A stretch of 64,000 nt of DNA, from positions 76,074,001 through 76,138,000 of the forward strand of contig CM034546.1 of NCBI GenBank assembly GCA_020055645.1, given 5' to 3'. The notes under the pieces were generated by a model. The model saw nothing but the letters and a program-made list of their open reading frames with translations. It did not search any database and was not told where the DNA came from. Positions within the stretch are counted from its first letter, which is position 1. Every line of letters starts with the position of its first letter. The translations under genes and the position numbers were made by a program. Source of the stretch: Tomocerus qinae. Taxonomy: Eukaryota > Arthropoda > Collembola > Entomobryomorpha > Tomoceridae. Below are positions 1 through 11,039 of the stretch, piece after piece.

Positions 1-272
1 ACATCTGGCCTTAGAGTTTTGTTAAAATCTGCCATTCTCGTGAAAAACAATTGCAGCTGGAAACAGCTTTCCATGACCGCAGTCATGGAAAGATATGAAT
101 TGCCATTTACATGTTTTTGTCATCTGTTATATAATTATGCTGCAAGGTCAGGGTTATTTACTACGAACAACTACGAAAATTTCTCGCCATTCATAAACAT
201 GGTTTCATATTTGATTTAATTATAAATACATATTGTAAATTAAAATCATACACTTTGTTTTCATTTACGACT
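1..272. other. Intergenic, 3' flank of lectin gene
   Basis: No coding exon is supported here. An ATTAAA-like polyadenylation signal for the minus-strand lectin gene can be read at about 213-219. The open frame on the plus strand at 19-219 begins with TTG and has no domain, so it is not called. Confidence 0.4.
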
Positions 273-1764
273 TTAGTGTTTCGAAAACATTGGGATCCAC
301 ATTTGGTTGACGTCATTTTTGTCACAGTCCGTTGTAACCACCGTAGTTTTGTTTTCATTAGCTTTAATGCACTTTTGAGTAGCCGAATGGAAAATTTGTA
401 GTCTGTCTGAAGACACTTTAATAAACCTAAAGTACTGAAGCCCGTCGTTATAGTTACACTTTTTGGTATACATCCGTACGTTATTAGTAGAACCATTTAA
501 GTATCCAGTGTAGATACACGCATGAACTCCGTAGGCTGAATTTATGGGCAAATGAACTGTTTGTAATTCATATTGATCTTCTGGTATTTTTCCAAGGCGG
601 AATTTCTTTGTGCCTGCATACGGCTTTTCATTATTGCTACAGATAAGAAAAATTACACATGTAAATAAATTGCAGACATCTTAAAACGTATATATATTTC
701 AAATATTTTCTAAATATCTCTCTAATCTCTAAATTTTTAATTGGATTAATTAATTCACAAAACAAAATAGTTGCATTTTGTGTCAATGTCAATTTGTCGT
801 ACTTTTAGCTCGTAGTTCATGCAATTAAATATTATAATTTATTTACGTAATTGCCAGGAATTTTAATTAGTTTTGTCTATAACGTCATAATAGAATCAAA
901 ATTTCATGAAAAAAATGCTCATACCTTGAACAGGGTAGGAGATTAATTATCGAACTGTTTTCGTCCAACTGATCTGTTGTCATACACAAAGTTTGATCAT
1001 CAGCAGATTTGAAGACAACCTTGCCATCGTCATCCCATTTCCAATCATAATCCAGAAATTGTGCTTCCCATATTTGGGTGATGTCATTTTCGTCACATTT
1101 TCTTGTCTTAAGATCAGTTCCATTTGTGATTGTTGGAGCTGCGACGCATGTTTCTGTTTCTTTGTGAATCCATTGTACCCTGCCTTTTGAAACTTCGTTA
1201 AACCTCCATTGGTGCCAGGGATTGTCCGGATTGCATCTGTCGGTGAGGACTATAGAATCCCCTCCTATACCGGCGTAGAAACATCCGTATTCTGGAGCTG
1301 GATAATTTCCTTTATCTGGATCTACATCCGGAGGATAAAGAGTCGTCCGTAAATGATTATACTTGCCATCCACAAAGCCGACATCAAAACGCTTGTCGCC
1401 AAGGTACGATGGGTATTCTCTATTACAAAATGTAAAACTCGCTGAATTACGAAGCCAATATTCTCGTCAAAAATAGAAAACTAATTACAACGTGTCCTGT
1501 ACCTGACTTTTACTCAAAAAGAAAAATAAACCGACGAATTTAATTATTGAAAGTTATAAAATCTACTTACAATTCACACTTCACCAACTTCAAAAAGACC
1601 TTTTCCTTATTCAACATTTCCGTTCTGGCGCATAATGATGTGTCAGCAGCTGCTTTAAGGATAACAGTTCCGTTATGTTTCCATCTGTGGTCATTGGGAA
1701 AGCTGTGTTGGGATATAACCATGTGGACCACATTTAACAAAATGACCCAACTTATTAAACCCAT
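273..1764 (-). CDS. Secreted ricin-B-type lectin-like protein, two tandem modules
   Basis: Three exons assembled by splice phase: 1571-1764, 925-1419 and 273-636, giving 350 residues. Donors read GTAAGT and GTATGA; acceptors are GTAATAG and CTGTAG. The start ATG at 1764 opens a hydrophobic signal peptide (about residues 1-19), so the product is expected to be secreted. QxW-like lectin motifs are visible: WHQWRF near residue 136, TQIW near 179 and NQMW near 342, with paired cysteines typical of ricin-type beta-trefoil repeats. The part from exon 1 (WKHNGTVILKAA...SLC) resembles the end of exon 2 (WKWDDDGKVVFKSA...TLC), so the protein is a tandem duplication of one module. Family knowledge points to carbohydrate binding, but sugar and role are unknown. 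An enzyme domain was not seen. Exon 1 could have further 5' untranslated exons. Confidence 0.8.
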
Positions 1765-3124
1765 TTTTAACCCTTAATATTTCTACAAAAATTGTGAATC
1801 CTGTAAATGAGAAGTTAAGAGACAATATGGTGATAATGTAAGCAAGGCATGAAAAATGGTTGTCTTTTTGTAAAAATGTTGTTCCCTTTATGCTGCGCTG
1901 TTATTTTTGCCTTTAATGTTTTTGTAGGGGTCTTCGCAATATATGTGAAATTAAATTTTGGTTTGTTTTTTTACATATATATATAAAATATGACAGAAAT
2001 GAAAAGTGAATAAATTACTTTAAATTTAACTTCCATTTTTGTTTAAAAGTGAAATTAATGAAAGAAATGACTTTGTTTGACGTAGAGTAGGTGAAAAAGT
2101 TCACTTTTTTCAACTTATTTCACAATTTCACTTTTCAAAAAGAAAACCTTGAAATGGGAAAAAAATGCCAAAATCCTAATGACAGATAAATACTCATTTT
2201 TAATAGCTTGAATAAGCTCAACATGATTCTTAATCAGTTTTAATTATATACCTTTATTTGAATTTTTCGTTGTCTCCATTCTGCATGGCCCCCAAAAAGA
2301 GGAGATTTTTGCTCATTTCAATAGACAAAAAGGTAAAAACAAAAAGTCAATTTAGCGAAAGGGCAAAAAATTGCGTTTTACGTACTGTTCGCTCTGCGCC
2401 TGAGAGGGTATTGTTTAAAATAATTAAATTGAACAATTTTGTGGTCTAAAGTATCTTTATGGTATCAAAAAGGCAACCTTCTTCATGACCTGCTGTGAAT
2501 CTATACATGCGGAGAAATGACGATCAACGGGGATCTGCGTGTACTGATAAAATATTATTTGATCGTACATTGACAGACACATAGGTAATTATGGAATTTA
2601 GCGTATCACTACGTGACTAATGAAACAAGCTTCATGGTTTATTTATATGATTTCAAAAAATGGCACACAATAGTCAATGTGTAGCAAATAGATTATTGTT
2701 TCGCAATGCAAAGTGATTTCCGTACCTGCATTTAATTTGCAATTAATGAACATCTGTACCAGAAATCTGGTAAGCACACACCATAAGTTTCAAATTATCA
2801 TCCCTGTTTGGAAGTATTATTGCCTTTTCACCCACAATTGCATAAGATATTCATAAGTGCCACAATCATATTGTCTCCTTTTCGGTACATTTTAGTAACC
2901 GGCAAAGAATATTAATTGTATCAGTGCGACAAGTTTTACTTACGTTACTATTTCGTACCGTTAATTATGTATACGCATAAAAGTCATGACGGTTTTTAAT
3001 GTGCATTTTAAATTAAATTTATCACATTACAGTCAGACATCACTCACATAATATTATCATGATTCGTCTTAATCATGTACGAAAGCATAATAATTATGTG
3101 CATATTCTCAAAATGTTATAATTT
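1765..3124. other. Intergenic, AT-rich
   Basis: Contains a short TA microsatellite near 1975-1990 and no supportable gene. The short frame at 2258-2449 has no domain or splice context. Confidence 0.4.
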
Positions 3125-3159
3125 GCTCTCAGTAAGATGTGGTGGCCCTTAAAAGGGCC
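3125..3159 (-). terminator. Histone H3 mRNA 3' stem-loop and downstream element
   Basis: On the minus strand the sequence reads GGCCCTTTTAAGGGCC (3144-3159), a canonical six-base-pair stem with four-base loop that binds SLBP. It is followed by the purine-rich sequence CTTACTGAGAGC (3125-3136), the likely U7 snRNP target. This marks a replication-dependent, non-polyadenylated histone transcript. Confidence 0.9.
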
Positions 3160-3183
3160 GTTGGTTGATATGTAGATAGATGT

Positions 3184-3603
<420 letters not shown>

Positions 3604-3687
3604 TTATAAGAGCTGATGAGTTGAGCTGAGGTTATTTGTCGAGTAAAGTTGAAAATAAAGTGATGAATCGTGGAAGGAACGGAGTCG

Positions 3688-3722
3688 TATTTATACCCAA
3701 GAGGAGAGGGTCGTGAGTAACG
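3688..3722 (-). promoter_or_regulatory. H3 core promoter: TATA box plus CGTTACTCAC motif
   Basis: The minus strand carries TATAAATA (3688-3695). The ten bases CGTTACTCAC (3713-3722) lie 17 bp further upstream. The same ten bases precede the TATA boxes of H2A and H2B. An ATTGGC (CCAAT-like) sequence lies a little further upstream near 3745. Confidence 0.7.
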
Positions 3723-4169
3723 AGAAACAAAACTCACACTTCTCATTGGCTATAATAAGCCTCGTTGCTATTGGGTCTTCAAGACCGGACGAGGGATTGG
3801 GACCATTTTTATTGTTCCATGTTGCTTTGTAAATGCATTCTGAGCAAAAAGGGACAGATGGCCGTTGGCAATGTTGGCATTATCTCCATGAGCCATTCAT
3901 TTCAATTTTAAACATTTATAGCTGATTGGTCGACGGGTTTATAAAGAGATATTACAATAAACAATAAATATGCATGGAGTTTTCCAGCAATTCTTCAAAT
4001 GTCAATAGTCAATGGATCTTAATACTTGCTGCCGAGCATAATTTTTGTTAAGTGATTTGCTAGACTACTTATGGTATTCTTTGTAAAATAAGTATTTTAT
4101 CTACCTGAAAATTCTAAGTTGATAGCTAAAGTATTTTTAAAATAATATATTGATGCCATTTATTTTATG

Positions 4170-4559
4170 CTTCTTGGGGGCTAGATTTAGGCAGCGGGAT
4201 ATCGTTGCCTCAATTGCCCCCGTTGCCTCCGTTGCCCCCTCCCCCGTTGCCCCTAGTTCAGCCACTTAACCTATTATCTTTGCGATTTGCTTCCCGTTAC
4301 TATTTCTGCCTCTTTTTTGACCTAACCTAATTAAAAATAAACATATTACTTGCTTGTTAGGCTTTAACAATAAAACAGTTTATTTTTTATTAGGTTAGGT
4401 CAAAAAAGAGGCAAAAATAGTAACCGGAGGCAACGGGGACAATATATTAAAGTAAAAGGTTAAGTGGCTAAACTAGGGGCAACGGGGGAGGGGGCAACGG
4501 AGGCAACAGGGGCAATTGAGGCAACGATATCCCGCTGCCTAAATCCAGCCCTTCTTGGG
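4170..4559. mobile_element. Foldback (Mutator-like) non-autonomous DNA transposon
   Basis: Element 4179-4550 (372 bp) is almost wholly an inverted repeat: left arm begins GGCTAGATTTAGGCAGCGGG, and the right arm read in reverse begins GGCTGGATTTAGGCAGCGGG. It is flanked by a perfect 9-bp direct repeat CTTCTTGGG (4170-4178 and 4551-4559). A 9-bp target duplication with long terminal inverted repeats is typical of Mutator-like elements. No coding capacity. The inner arms contain TTAGGTTAGGTCAAAAAAGA, also found in the element at 20323-20670. Confidence 0.85.
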
Positions 4560-5257
4560 AATTCAATTCTGAATCACCTTGTAGTATCTATGGAGGAAGA
4601 AATTGTGATTTGTGATGGTCTTTTTCTCCCAATAAATATTTAAACCAGCCTAACTGGCAAAAGGCTAACTGCAAAATGGCGTGATATTATTTGCTCCGTT
4701 GTTTATAATTTATTCTAAACATTTTTGTGGGTCAGTGAGTCAAAGTTAAAACAAGGAACTATACTATAATATTGTTCACTGTACAGATGCATTATGTTGT
4801 TTGTAGTTTATTTCACATATTAAACCACAATCCAAATTTTATAAATAAATATCGCTTAAAATGTTAAAAATGCCAAAACTACAACCAATAGAAATAGTTT
4901 ATCACTATTTCAGTTTCGAAATTTCATTGAAATTGTATTAGGGTGCACATTTAGCAAAACCGCTTGAACAACAAATGACTTTAATTTTAACGAGGTCATC
5001 AAGTAAACCGAAATCTTGTGAGCATAAAAGGCTTTATCGGTGATTGGCACATATACAATATAGTTTATCTACACACCTTATAATAATTTATTATTCTTCA
5101 TACTACATCTACTTATAAATCCTTCATACATAGTTTCAAAAGGATTTGATAGGTACCTATTAACGCTTTTGATTACATGACATTTTCATTTCATTTTCTG
5201 TGCTAAAACAGTGTGAAGACAATGTATTATGCTGAAAATGATAATCTATTTTTCAGT
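4560..5257. other. Intergenic between H3 and H2A
   Basis: AT-rich, with no open frame, repeat or RNA gene that I can support. Confidence 0.4.
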
Positions 5258-5294
5258 TTGCTCTCAGTAAAATGTGGTGGCCCTTAAAAGGGCC
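5258..5294 (-). terminator. Histone H2A mRNA 3' stem-loop and downstream element
   Basis: The minus strand reads GGCCCTTTTAAGGGCC at 5279-5294, identical to the H3 stem-loop, followed by TTTTACTGAGAGC as downstream element. The spacer between the two is also conserved with H3. Confidence 0.9.
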
Positions 5295-5334
5295 GTTGGA
5301 TGTATTAAGAGGCAGGAGAGGAGAGGGCATTTAT

Positions 5335-5712
5335 TTAAGCGGCTTTCTTTTCGGTTTTCTTGGGTAGGAGTACAGCTTGGATGTTGGGGAGAACTCCTCC
5401 TTGGGCGATGGTGACTCCGGAGAGCAATTTGTTCAACTCTTCGTCGTTGCGGATGGCCAATTGCAAGTGACGAGGGATGATACGGGTCTTCTTGTTGTCA
5501 CGGGCAGCGTTACCCGCCAACTCCAAAACTTCAGCTGCCAAATATTCCATGACGGCGGCCAAGTAGACGGGAGCTCCAGCACCAACTCGCTCCGCATAAT
5601 TCCCCTTCCTCAAAAGACGATGGATACGACCGACGGGGAACTGGAGTCCCGCCCGGCTCGAACGCGACTTGGCCTTCCCCTTCACCTTACCGCCCTTACC
5701 ACGACCTGACAT
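5335..5712 (-). CDS. H2A: Histone H2A (replication-dependent)
   Basis: Intact intronless frame of 125 residues starting [20 protein letters not shown]. It contains the histone-fold core with [20 protein letters not shown] and the acidic-patch segment [13 protein letters not shown], and ends in PKKTEKKAA without an SQ motif, so it is canonical H2A and not H2A.X or H2A.Z. It partners H2B, whose gene is divergently oriented about 1 kb away. A TATA box on the minus strand is 86 bp upstream, and a stem-loop follows the stop by 40 bp. The opposite-strand frame is a shadow. Confidence 0.98.
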   Translation of the reverse strand: MSGRGKGGKVKGKAKSRSSRAGLQFPVGRIHRLLRKGNYAERVGAGAPVYLAAVMEYLAAEVLELAGNAARDNKKTRIIPRHLQLAIRNDEELNKLLSGVTIAQGGVLPNIQAVLLPKKTEKKAA

Positions 5713-5797
5713 TGTAGATTACTACGACTTAAAACGAGGACTGAAATATGGAACTGTTATGAGAGCGGAATGAATACACATAGAAATCTGGACCTCG

Positions 5798-5844
5798 TAT
5801 TTATACGAAATCGCCGAGTAAAGTGAGTGGGGTCGTGAGTAACG
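5798..5844 (-). promoter_or_regulatory. H2A core promoter: TATA box plus CGTTACTCAC motif
   Basis: The minus strand carries TATAAATA at 5798-5805 and the shared motif CGTTACTCAC at 5835-5844, preceded by TTC as in H2B. Confidence 0.7.
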
Positions 5845-6137
5845 GAACACAACTCCTCACTTTCGGAAAACCCTGAAGAGTTTTAGTTGAGGGACTACGG
5901 CGCTTTATTTTATGCCGATTTAATCATTGTCTTTATATTTCACACGATATTAATTGTTTAAATTCTTTACATCTGTTGTCAATACAAATCATACTTTAAT
6001 TGTAGAGGTATAAATAAACTACCTTAATAAGTTGTTTATGTAGTCGAGATGATGAATTAAAAATTAGGTGTAGTAATCGTTAGACAGGATACTATGTGAT
6101 GTACTTCATCAAAGCGTAAAACGACACACTCTACACT

Positions 6138-6392
6138 CTATAGGTCAAGGCCGTATTGAGGGGGGCATTGGGGGCAAATGCCCCTCCTAAATCCAAGAAA
6201 AAGGGAAAATTTTTCTCAAAATACTAAAAAATTTCGCGATTTTATGTCATTTTTATGCTATTTTTGACTCATTTTAGACAAAATAAGCCAAAATTTTTAG
6301 CGCTTCGAGCAAATATACCTAATATATTATGTAGTCCTATAATATTATTGCCCCCTCCGAAATCGACTTCTAAATACGGTACTGCTATAGGT
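6138..6392. mobile_element. Short hAT-type non-autonomous element
   Basis: Element 6146-6384 (239 bp) begins CAAGGCCGTATTGAGG and ends with the imperfect complement of that sequence (CTAAATACGGTACTG). It is flanked by a perfect 8-bp direct repeat CTATAGGT (6138-6145 and 6385-6392). An 8-bp duplication with CA...TG ends fits the hAT superfamily. It lies between the divergent H2A and H2B genes. Confidence 0.75.
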
Positions 6393-6617
6393 CATAGTAA
6401 CTAAAATTTTGATATATAAAAATAACATTAAAATAATTGAAGTCTTTTAAAGAAAGCAATTACAAAATTACTTTATTACAGCCAATGAGATACATCAAAA
6501 ATAAAGCTACTCAAGGGGAGAGCATGAGTAAGGGAATTCCCCGTCCGTGCATTAAGTGCATAAACTCAAACTTGGTCACCCGCTCTGTTCTCCCTCCCCT
6601 TACTCAACCGAAGTTTC

Positions 6618-6644
6618 CGTTACTCACTCAGTTTAGTATAAATA
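6618..6644 (+). promoter_or_regulatory. H2B core promoter: CGTTACTCAC motif plus TATA box
   Basis: CGTTACTCAC at 6618-6627 is followed nine bases later by TATAAATA at 6637-6644. Order and orientation relative to the gene match H3 and H2A. Confidence 0.7.
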
Positions 6645-6720
6645 TGGATTCTCCGTTCCCGTCCTCATCACTTGCAATTAAACTCTCTCTTAGTAAACTT
6701 TACTAAACAGATTGTGTAAA

Positions 6721-7092
6721 ATGCCACCAAAGACGAGTGGGAAGGCAGCGAAGAAGGCGGGAAAGGCGCAGAAGAATATCTCAAAGGGGGACAAGAAGAA
6801 GAAGCGTAAGAGGAAGGAGTCTTACGCAATCTACATCTACAAAGTGTTGAAACAAGTTCACCCGGACACCGGAGTCTCCTCCAAGGCCATGTCCATCATG
6901 AACTCCTTCGTGAACGACATCTTCGAGAGAATCGCCGCCGAGTCCTCCCGCCTCGCCCACTACAACAAGAGAACCACCATCACCTCCCGGGAGATCCAAA
7001 CCGCCGTCCGTCTCCTCCTCCCCGGAGAATTGGCCAAACACGCCGTCTCTGAAGGAACCAAGGCTGTCACCAAATACACTTCCTCCAAATAA
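6721..7092 (+). CDS. H2B: Histone H2B (replication-dependent)
   Basis: Intact intronless frame of 123 residues starting [19 protein letters not shown], with the histone-fold core [20 protein letters not shown] and the usual C-terminus ending AVTKYTSSK, including the ubiquitylatable lysine. The ATG at 6721 is chosen because the three upstream in-frame codons start with TTG. Promoter, shared motif and a stem-loop 40 bp after the stop show a cell-cycle-linked histone gene. It forms the divergent partner of H2A. Confidence 0.98.
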   Translation: MPPKTSGKAAKKAGKAQKNISKGDKKKKRKRKESYAIYIYKVLKQVHPDTGVSSKAMSIMNSFVNDIFERIAAESSRLAHYNKRTTITSREIQTAVRLLLPGELAKHAVSEGTKAVTKYTSSK

Positions 7093-7131
7093 ATATCCCA
7101 CCCTCTACCCTACTCACTTCATACAACCAAC

Positions 7132-7168
7132 GGCCCTTTTAAGGGCCAACACATTTTACTAAGAGCAA
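7132..7168 (+). terminator. Histone H2B mRNA 3' stem-loop and downstream element
   Basis: GGCCCTTTTAAGGGCC at 7132-7147, followed by ACTAAGAGCAAA as the likely U7 target. The stem-loop is identical to those of H3 and H2A. Confidence 0.9.
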
Positions 7169-7756
7169 ATACTACAATTTTGCTGTTTAATTTTAAAATC
7201 CTTAAACTTTAAACTACAGGTATAATAATATCATTGCATCCCTATGCCTACCAAATACAAGACTCTTGCGGAACACATTCTACTCTGTATGTACTAAATT
7301 GCTCCACCGTCGAACCGAAATGGAATTTGATGTCTTGTCAAAAGCCACAAAGGTTAGTAAGTAGTAGAAGGAACGCAAAAACGTTGTAAGTAAATTTTCG
7401 GCATGTTTATGGAGAACTATGAAATGAATGAACTAATGAACATGGGAGAGAATCTCAAATTGACAACACCTTAGTGTCAACCCCCTTAAATTATACATGA
7501 TGCGTTAGTTAGGTTAGGTTAGGTTATATTATTAGGTTAGTTTATAATGTTGACAAAAAGGTATTGACCATTTGGAGGTGAATCGAACGTGGTACTATGC
7601 TTCGGCCTTCTCAACTTGGACTTATTATGCATAGGATATTTATGCGACATGGCTGAAATAAATTGTTGACGTGTTGCATATACTTGGAAAATTTAAAGAT
7701 TAGTGATCCATTAATTTGTCTGTAGAACAGTAAATTAAAAACTACCCCAAGAACTC
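7169..7756. other. Intergenic with a short TTAGG run
   Basis: A run of about three and a half TTAGG units lies at 7507-7524. TTAGG is the ancestral arthropod telomere repeat, but this length may be chance. No gene is supported. Confidence 0.4.
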
Positions 7757-8056
7757 TGGCTAACGATTGATAAAGACATTTGGAAAATTTCATTTTTTCC
7801 TTATATTCCCATTTCTGGTGCGTCGTCATTGTAAAGCTAAATGTTTTTATTTATTTTTATGCCCATAGTTACATACAATTCCTAATATATTTATTTACTA
7901 CAAAGTTTGCTTACTGTTATTACAAGTTTCTAGAAAGTTATGGAGTTGTTGTGTATGGATTTAAATCTTATAAACTTCTAGCATAATATTGTTTACTATT
8001 CTGGGTATATACCATTAAGTTAATGAATTTTACTTTCATTATTTATTTAATGTTTT
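7757..8056. repeat. Dispersed repeat, copy 1
   Basis: A diverged copy of the sequence at 18347-18660. The clearest blocks are CTAACGAT...AAAGACATTTG, AGCTAAATGTTTTT, TTCTAGAAAGT and TTGTTTACTATTCTGGG followed by ACCATTA. Probably an old transposon with no coding capacity. Ends are not resolved. Confidence 0.6.
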
Positions 8057-8864
8057 ACAGGGCTGAGCTTTTTAACTGAGTAGTTATAACATGCAGAACG
8101 CCTGAATGATACGTAAATAGTTCAAGCTATCATAAATAAGATACAGGAATATATATTACTAAGGTATATCTAAGTATTGCAGGTAAACATCTTTGAGACG
8201 AAAACAAAGTGTTGACAATTATTATTAGGAATTTATCCTACCAATAAAGTAATGACATTATCCGCTGCAATTGCCTGGAACTGGAGAAAAGTTCCTTGAT
8301 CAATGTAGTAGAATCGCCCAATTTGAAATCGATAGGATCTGCAGGACCTACCGAAGGTCCTGATTAACTTGCCAGGGTGTGATTTCCAGTAGGAGATGAC
8401 ATCAGAACTGGCTTGTTCGACTTTAGCAGCGAGACGGAAGAACAAGTACTCAAAGGACATGAAAGATATCATTGTGCCCGGAATGACGAAATAGACTTCC
8501 ATATCAATCTTCCCAAAATACGCAATGGAGACATACAAGTAGATCACGTGACCGACCAGTACGTATACTTTGGCCAAAGGAAGGACAGTCGTGCCCGCCA
8601 CTTGATTGAATACTTGGTTGATGATCTTCCCACTTCTGTAAACCAAAGATAAATTTTCGTATTTTTTGAATACCTCTAATTTTGATTTGGGGACATTGAA
8701 ATCATCATTCCATTCGATGGCTGTTGATGCATAAACAATCAAGAGGTAGGAGTACATGATGATTATGGTCCAGTTGATTGCTGTTATAACCAGAGATCGC
8801 AATCAGTTCTCATTTCTCATTTTTGAGAACATGAGTGGCTCTCAAATGCACTCTTTACCACTCT

Positions 8865-9200
8865 TTCTCAAAGAGTAAAGAGTGTTCTCTTGAGTACGGC
8901 CTTTTGACAAAAAGAGTATCTGAGAGATTGAGTTGAGTATGGCCGTTTGGTGAAAAGAGTATTGAGAGAATGGGTTGAGTATGGCCGTTTGGTGAAAAGA
9001 GTATTGAGAGATTGAGTTGAGTATTGCCTTTTGACAAAAAGAGTATTGAGAGGTTGAGTTGAGTATGGCCCTTTGACAAAAAGAGCATTGAGAGATTGAG
9101 TTGAGTATGGCCGTTTGGTGAAAAGAGTTTTGAGAGGCTGAGTTGAGTATTGTCTTTTGACAAAAAGAGTATTGAGTGTTTGAGTTGAGTGTAGCCGTTT
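8865..9200. repeat. 42-bp minisatellite, first block
   Basis: About eight units with core GAGTATTGAGAG, GAGTTGAGTATGGCC and GTTTGGTGAAAA, spaced 42 bp apart (for example GGCCGTTTGG at 8941 and 8983). Two unit variants alternate (GGCCGTTTGGTG and TGCCTTTTGACA). Confidence 0.85.
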
Positions 9201-9396
9201 GGTGAAGGAATATTTGAGCGTTTATGGGCCTTTTTTCAATAACTCACCTCAACTTATCTCACTTTTTGCCCAAAATCGAGTTATAACTCAAGTAATTTCT
9301 AAGCCTGACAAAGTAGTCCGACTCGATACAACTCAATTTTGATGCTGAGTTAGTAGCCGATTCAACTCCACTCGTTTGCAAAATTAACCAAAATGA

Positions 9397-9690
9397 CAAC
9401 TCAACCAACTTAACTCACTGTCCACCTTAGTTTACCTCAACCAACTTAACTCACTGACCACCTTAGTTTAACTCAACCAACTTAACTCACTGTCCACCTT
9501 AGTTTAACTCAACCAACTTAACTCACTGTCCACCTTAGTTTACCTCAACCAACTTAACTCACTGACCACCTTAGTTTAACTCAACCAACTTAACTCACTG
9601 TCCACCTTAGTTTAACTCAACCAACTTAACTCACTGTCCACCTTAGTTTAACTCAACCAACTTAACTCACTGTCCACCGTAGTTTAACTC
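9397..9690. repeat. 36-bp minisatellite
   Basis: About eight copies of a 36-bp unit with core CTCAACCAACTTAACTCACT followed by GTCCACCTTAGTTTA. The variation (GTCC or GACC, TTTAA or TTTAC) follows a higher-order pattern. It sits between two blocks of the 42-bp unit inside the hAT-type element. Confidence 0.85.
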
Positions 9691-9741
9691 AACTCAAGCT
9701 CAACTCGCATGCTTCCCTTCCCTAGTAAAAAGAATAAAAAA

Positions 9742-10110
9742 AAAGAGTATTGAGTGATTGAGTTGAGTATGGCCGTTTTGTGAAAAGAGTATTGAGAGGT
9801 TGAGTTGAGTATTGCCTTTTGACAAAAAGAGTATTGAGAGGTGGAGTTGAGTGTTGCCTTTTGACAAAAAGAGTATTGAGAGGTTGAGTTGAGTGTTGCC
9901 TTTTGACAAAATGAGTATTGAGAGATTGAGTTGAGTTTGGCCTTATGACAAAAAGAGTATTGAGAGCTTGAGTTGAGTTTGGCCTTATGACAAAAAGAGT
10001 ATTGAGAGGTTGAGTTGAGTATGGACGTTTGGGGAAAAGAGTATTGAGTGATTGAGTTGTGTGTGGCCGTTTGCAGAAAAGAGTATTGAGAGTTTGAGTT
10101 GAGAGTTTTT
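9742..10110. repeat. 42-bp minisatellite, second block
   Basis: About eight more units of the GAGTATTGAGAGGTTGAGTT family, in the same orientation as the first block. Confidence 0.85.
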
Positions 10111-11039
10111 GATTTTCAAAATGAGAAAAGAGTAGGCCCTTCTCAATACTCTTCCAAATTGCGATCTCTGGTTATAACACCGATCCAGTAAGCAAGTATA
10201 AATTCATGGTACGGAATCCACCTCAAGAAAAACAGATACTCGATCCCAATTGTGTACAAGTAGCGACGGTTTGGGTCTAATGGGTTGAAGAAGGAGAGTC
10301 CCATGGCTGTAGAATGGATCACAGAAAATATCACTCCAGACAAAATGACCAATTCTTGCCCCCAAACCTTTTCACAGGCGACCTTTCGTTCCTTAGTCCA
10401 AAATTTTTCTATAAAGTCATTAAATAATTACAAAAATTGGAACGCTATTTAAATACATGTATTAACTATCTATATAATATTTATGAAAAGAAAAGGCTTT
10501 ATTAAAGAACCAGCACATATGCTCTTTCGGCTTATAAATCGGGCAACTATTGTAGGTAAATGGTGGGAAAGATTTTTGAGCGAGCAAGCCGAGCTAAGCC
10601 TCCTCATCCAATAGGGTGGGGCGATCTAATCCTTAGAACAAAGACAAACTGAATGTGGTTTTGAAAATCTGTGCTAACCTTTTATGTCCTCGTCATTTTT
10701 CAAGGATTCGTTTATGAAGCCCATGATTTCCTTATTTTTGCAGATGGTGCATATCTGAAGTAGTCCAGGTAAGAAGAGCATCAAGTAAATGACGAGAGTG
10801 AAAATTTTTGCTGCGTCCGGGGCTTCTTTGTCTGCAACTACATAGGGACCCATGGCCATGTAGATTACCATGATGTTTAATGTGACCATGCAATTCCCCA
10901 TCCAGCAAAGTTTGTTGAACTTGCTTTTGACTTGGCGTAGACATTTGTTCTTTTTGTCCCACTCCCAAGGAAATGAGCGACAGAAGGCACAGTAGTATAT
11001 AAATAATTTCCAAACTGTTTTGGATCTTTTGTTGATCAT

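Larger units (their letters stand above)
8783..10178. mobile_element. hAT-type element with internal minisatellites, inserted in GR exon
   Basis: Element 8791-10170 (1380 bp) has 13-bp terminal inverted repeats CAGAGATCGCAAT / ATTGCGATCTCTG and a perfect 8-bp target duplication GTTATAAC (8783-8790 and 10171-10178). These features fit hAT. It has no transposase; nearly all of its body is two families of tandem repeats. Its open frames on the minus strand are repetitive and not genes. Confidence 0.88.
8233..11039 (-). pseudogene. Gustatory-receptor-like seven-transmembrane protein, exon interrupted by a hAT-type element
   Basis: Exon 1 is 10679-11039 (ATG at 11039, donor GTTAGC). Exon 2 starts at 10408 after TTTATAG and runs to 10171, where the 1380-bp element begins; the frame resumes at 8782 and ends at 8233. 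Leaving out the element and one target copy gives a single frame of 382 codons, a normal length for arthropod GRs. Hydrophobic segments appear through both exons, for example FTLVIYLMLFLPGLL, VIFSVIHSTAMGLSFF and YVLVGHVIYLYVSIAYF, matching a multi-pass chemoreceptor. The end TLLVG is a plausible family C-terminus; a separate exon with a TYhhhhhQF motif was not found. With the element in place translation stops a few residues into it, so this allele is probably null unless the element is spliced out. Confidence 0.75.

Noticed and set aside
8855-9163. Minus-strand frame of repeated SKGNTQLNLSILF residues
   Set aside because: It is a by-product of the 42-bp minisatellite in the transposon (unit length divisible by three); the same applies to 9700-9909.
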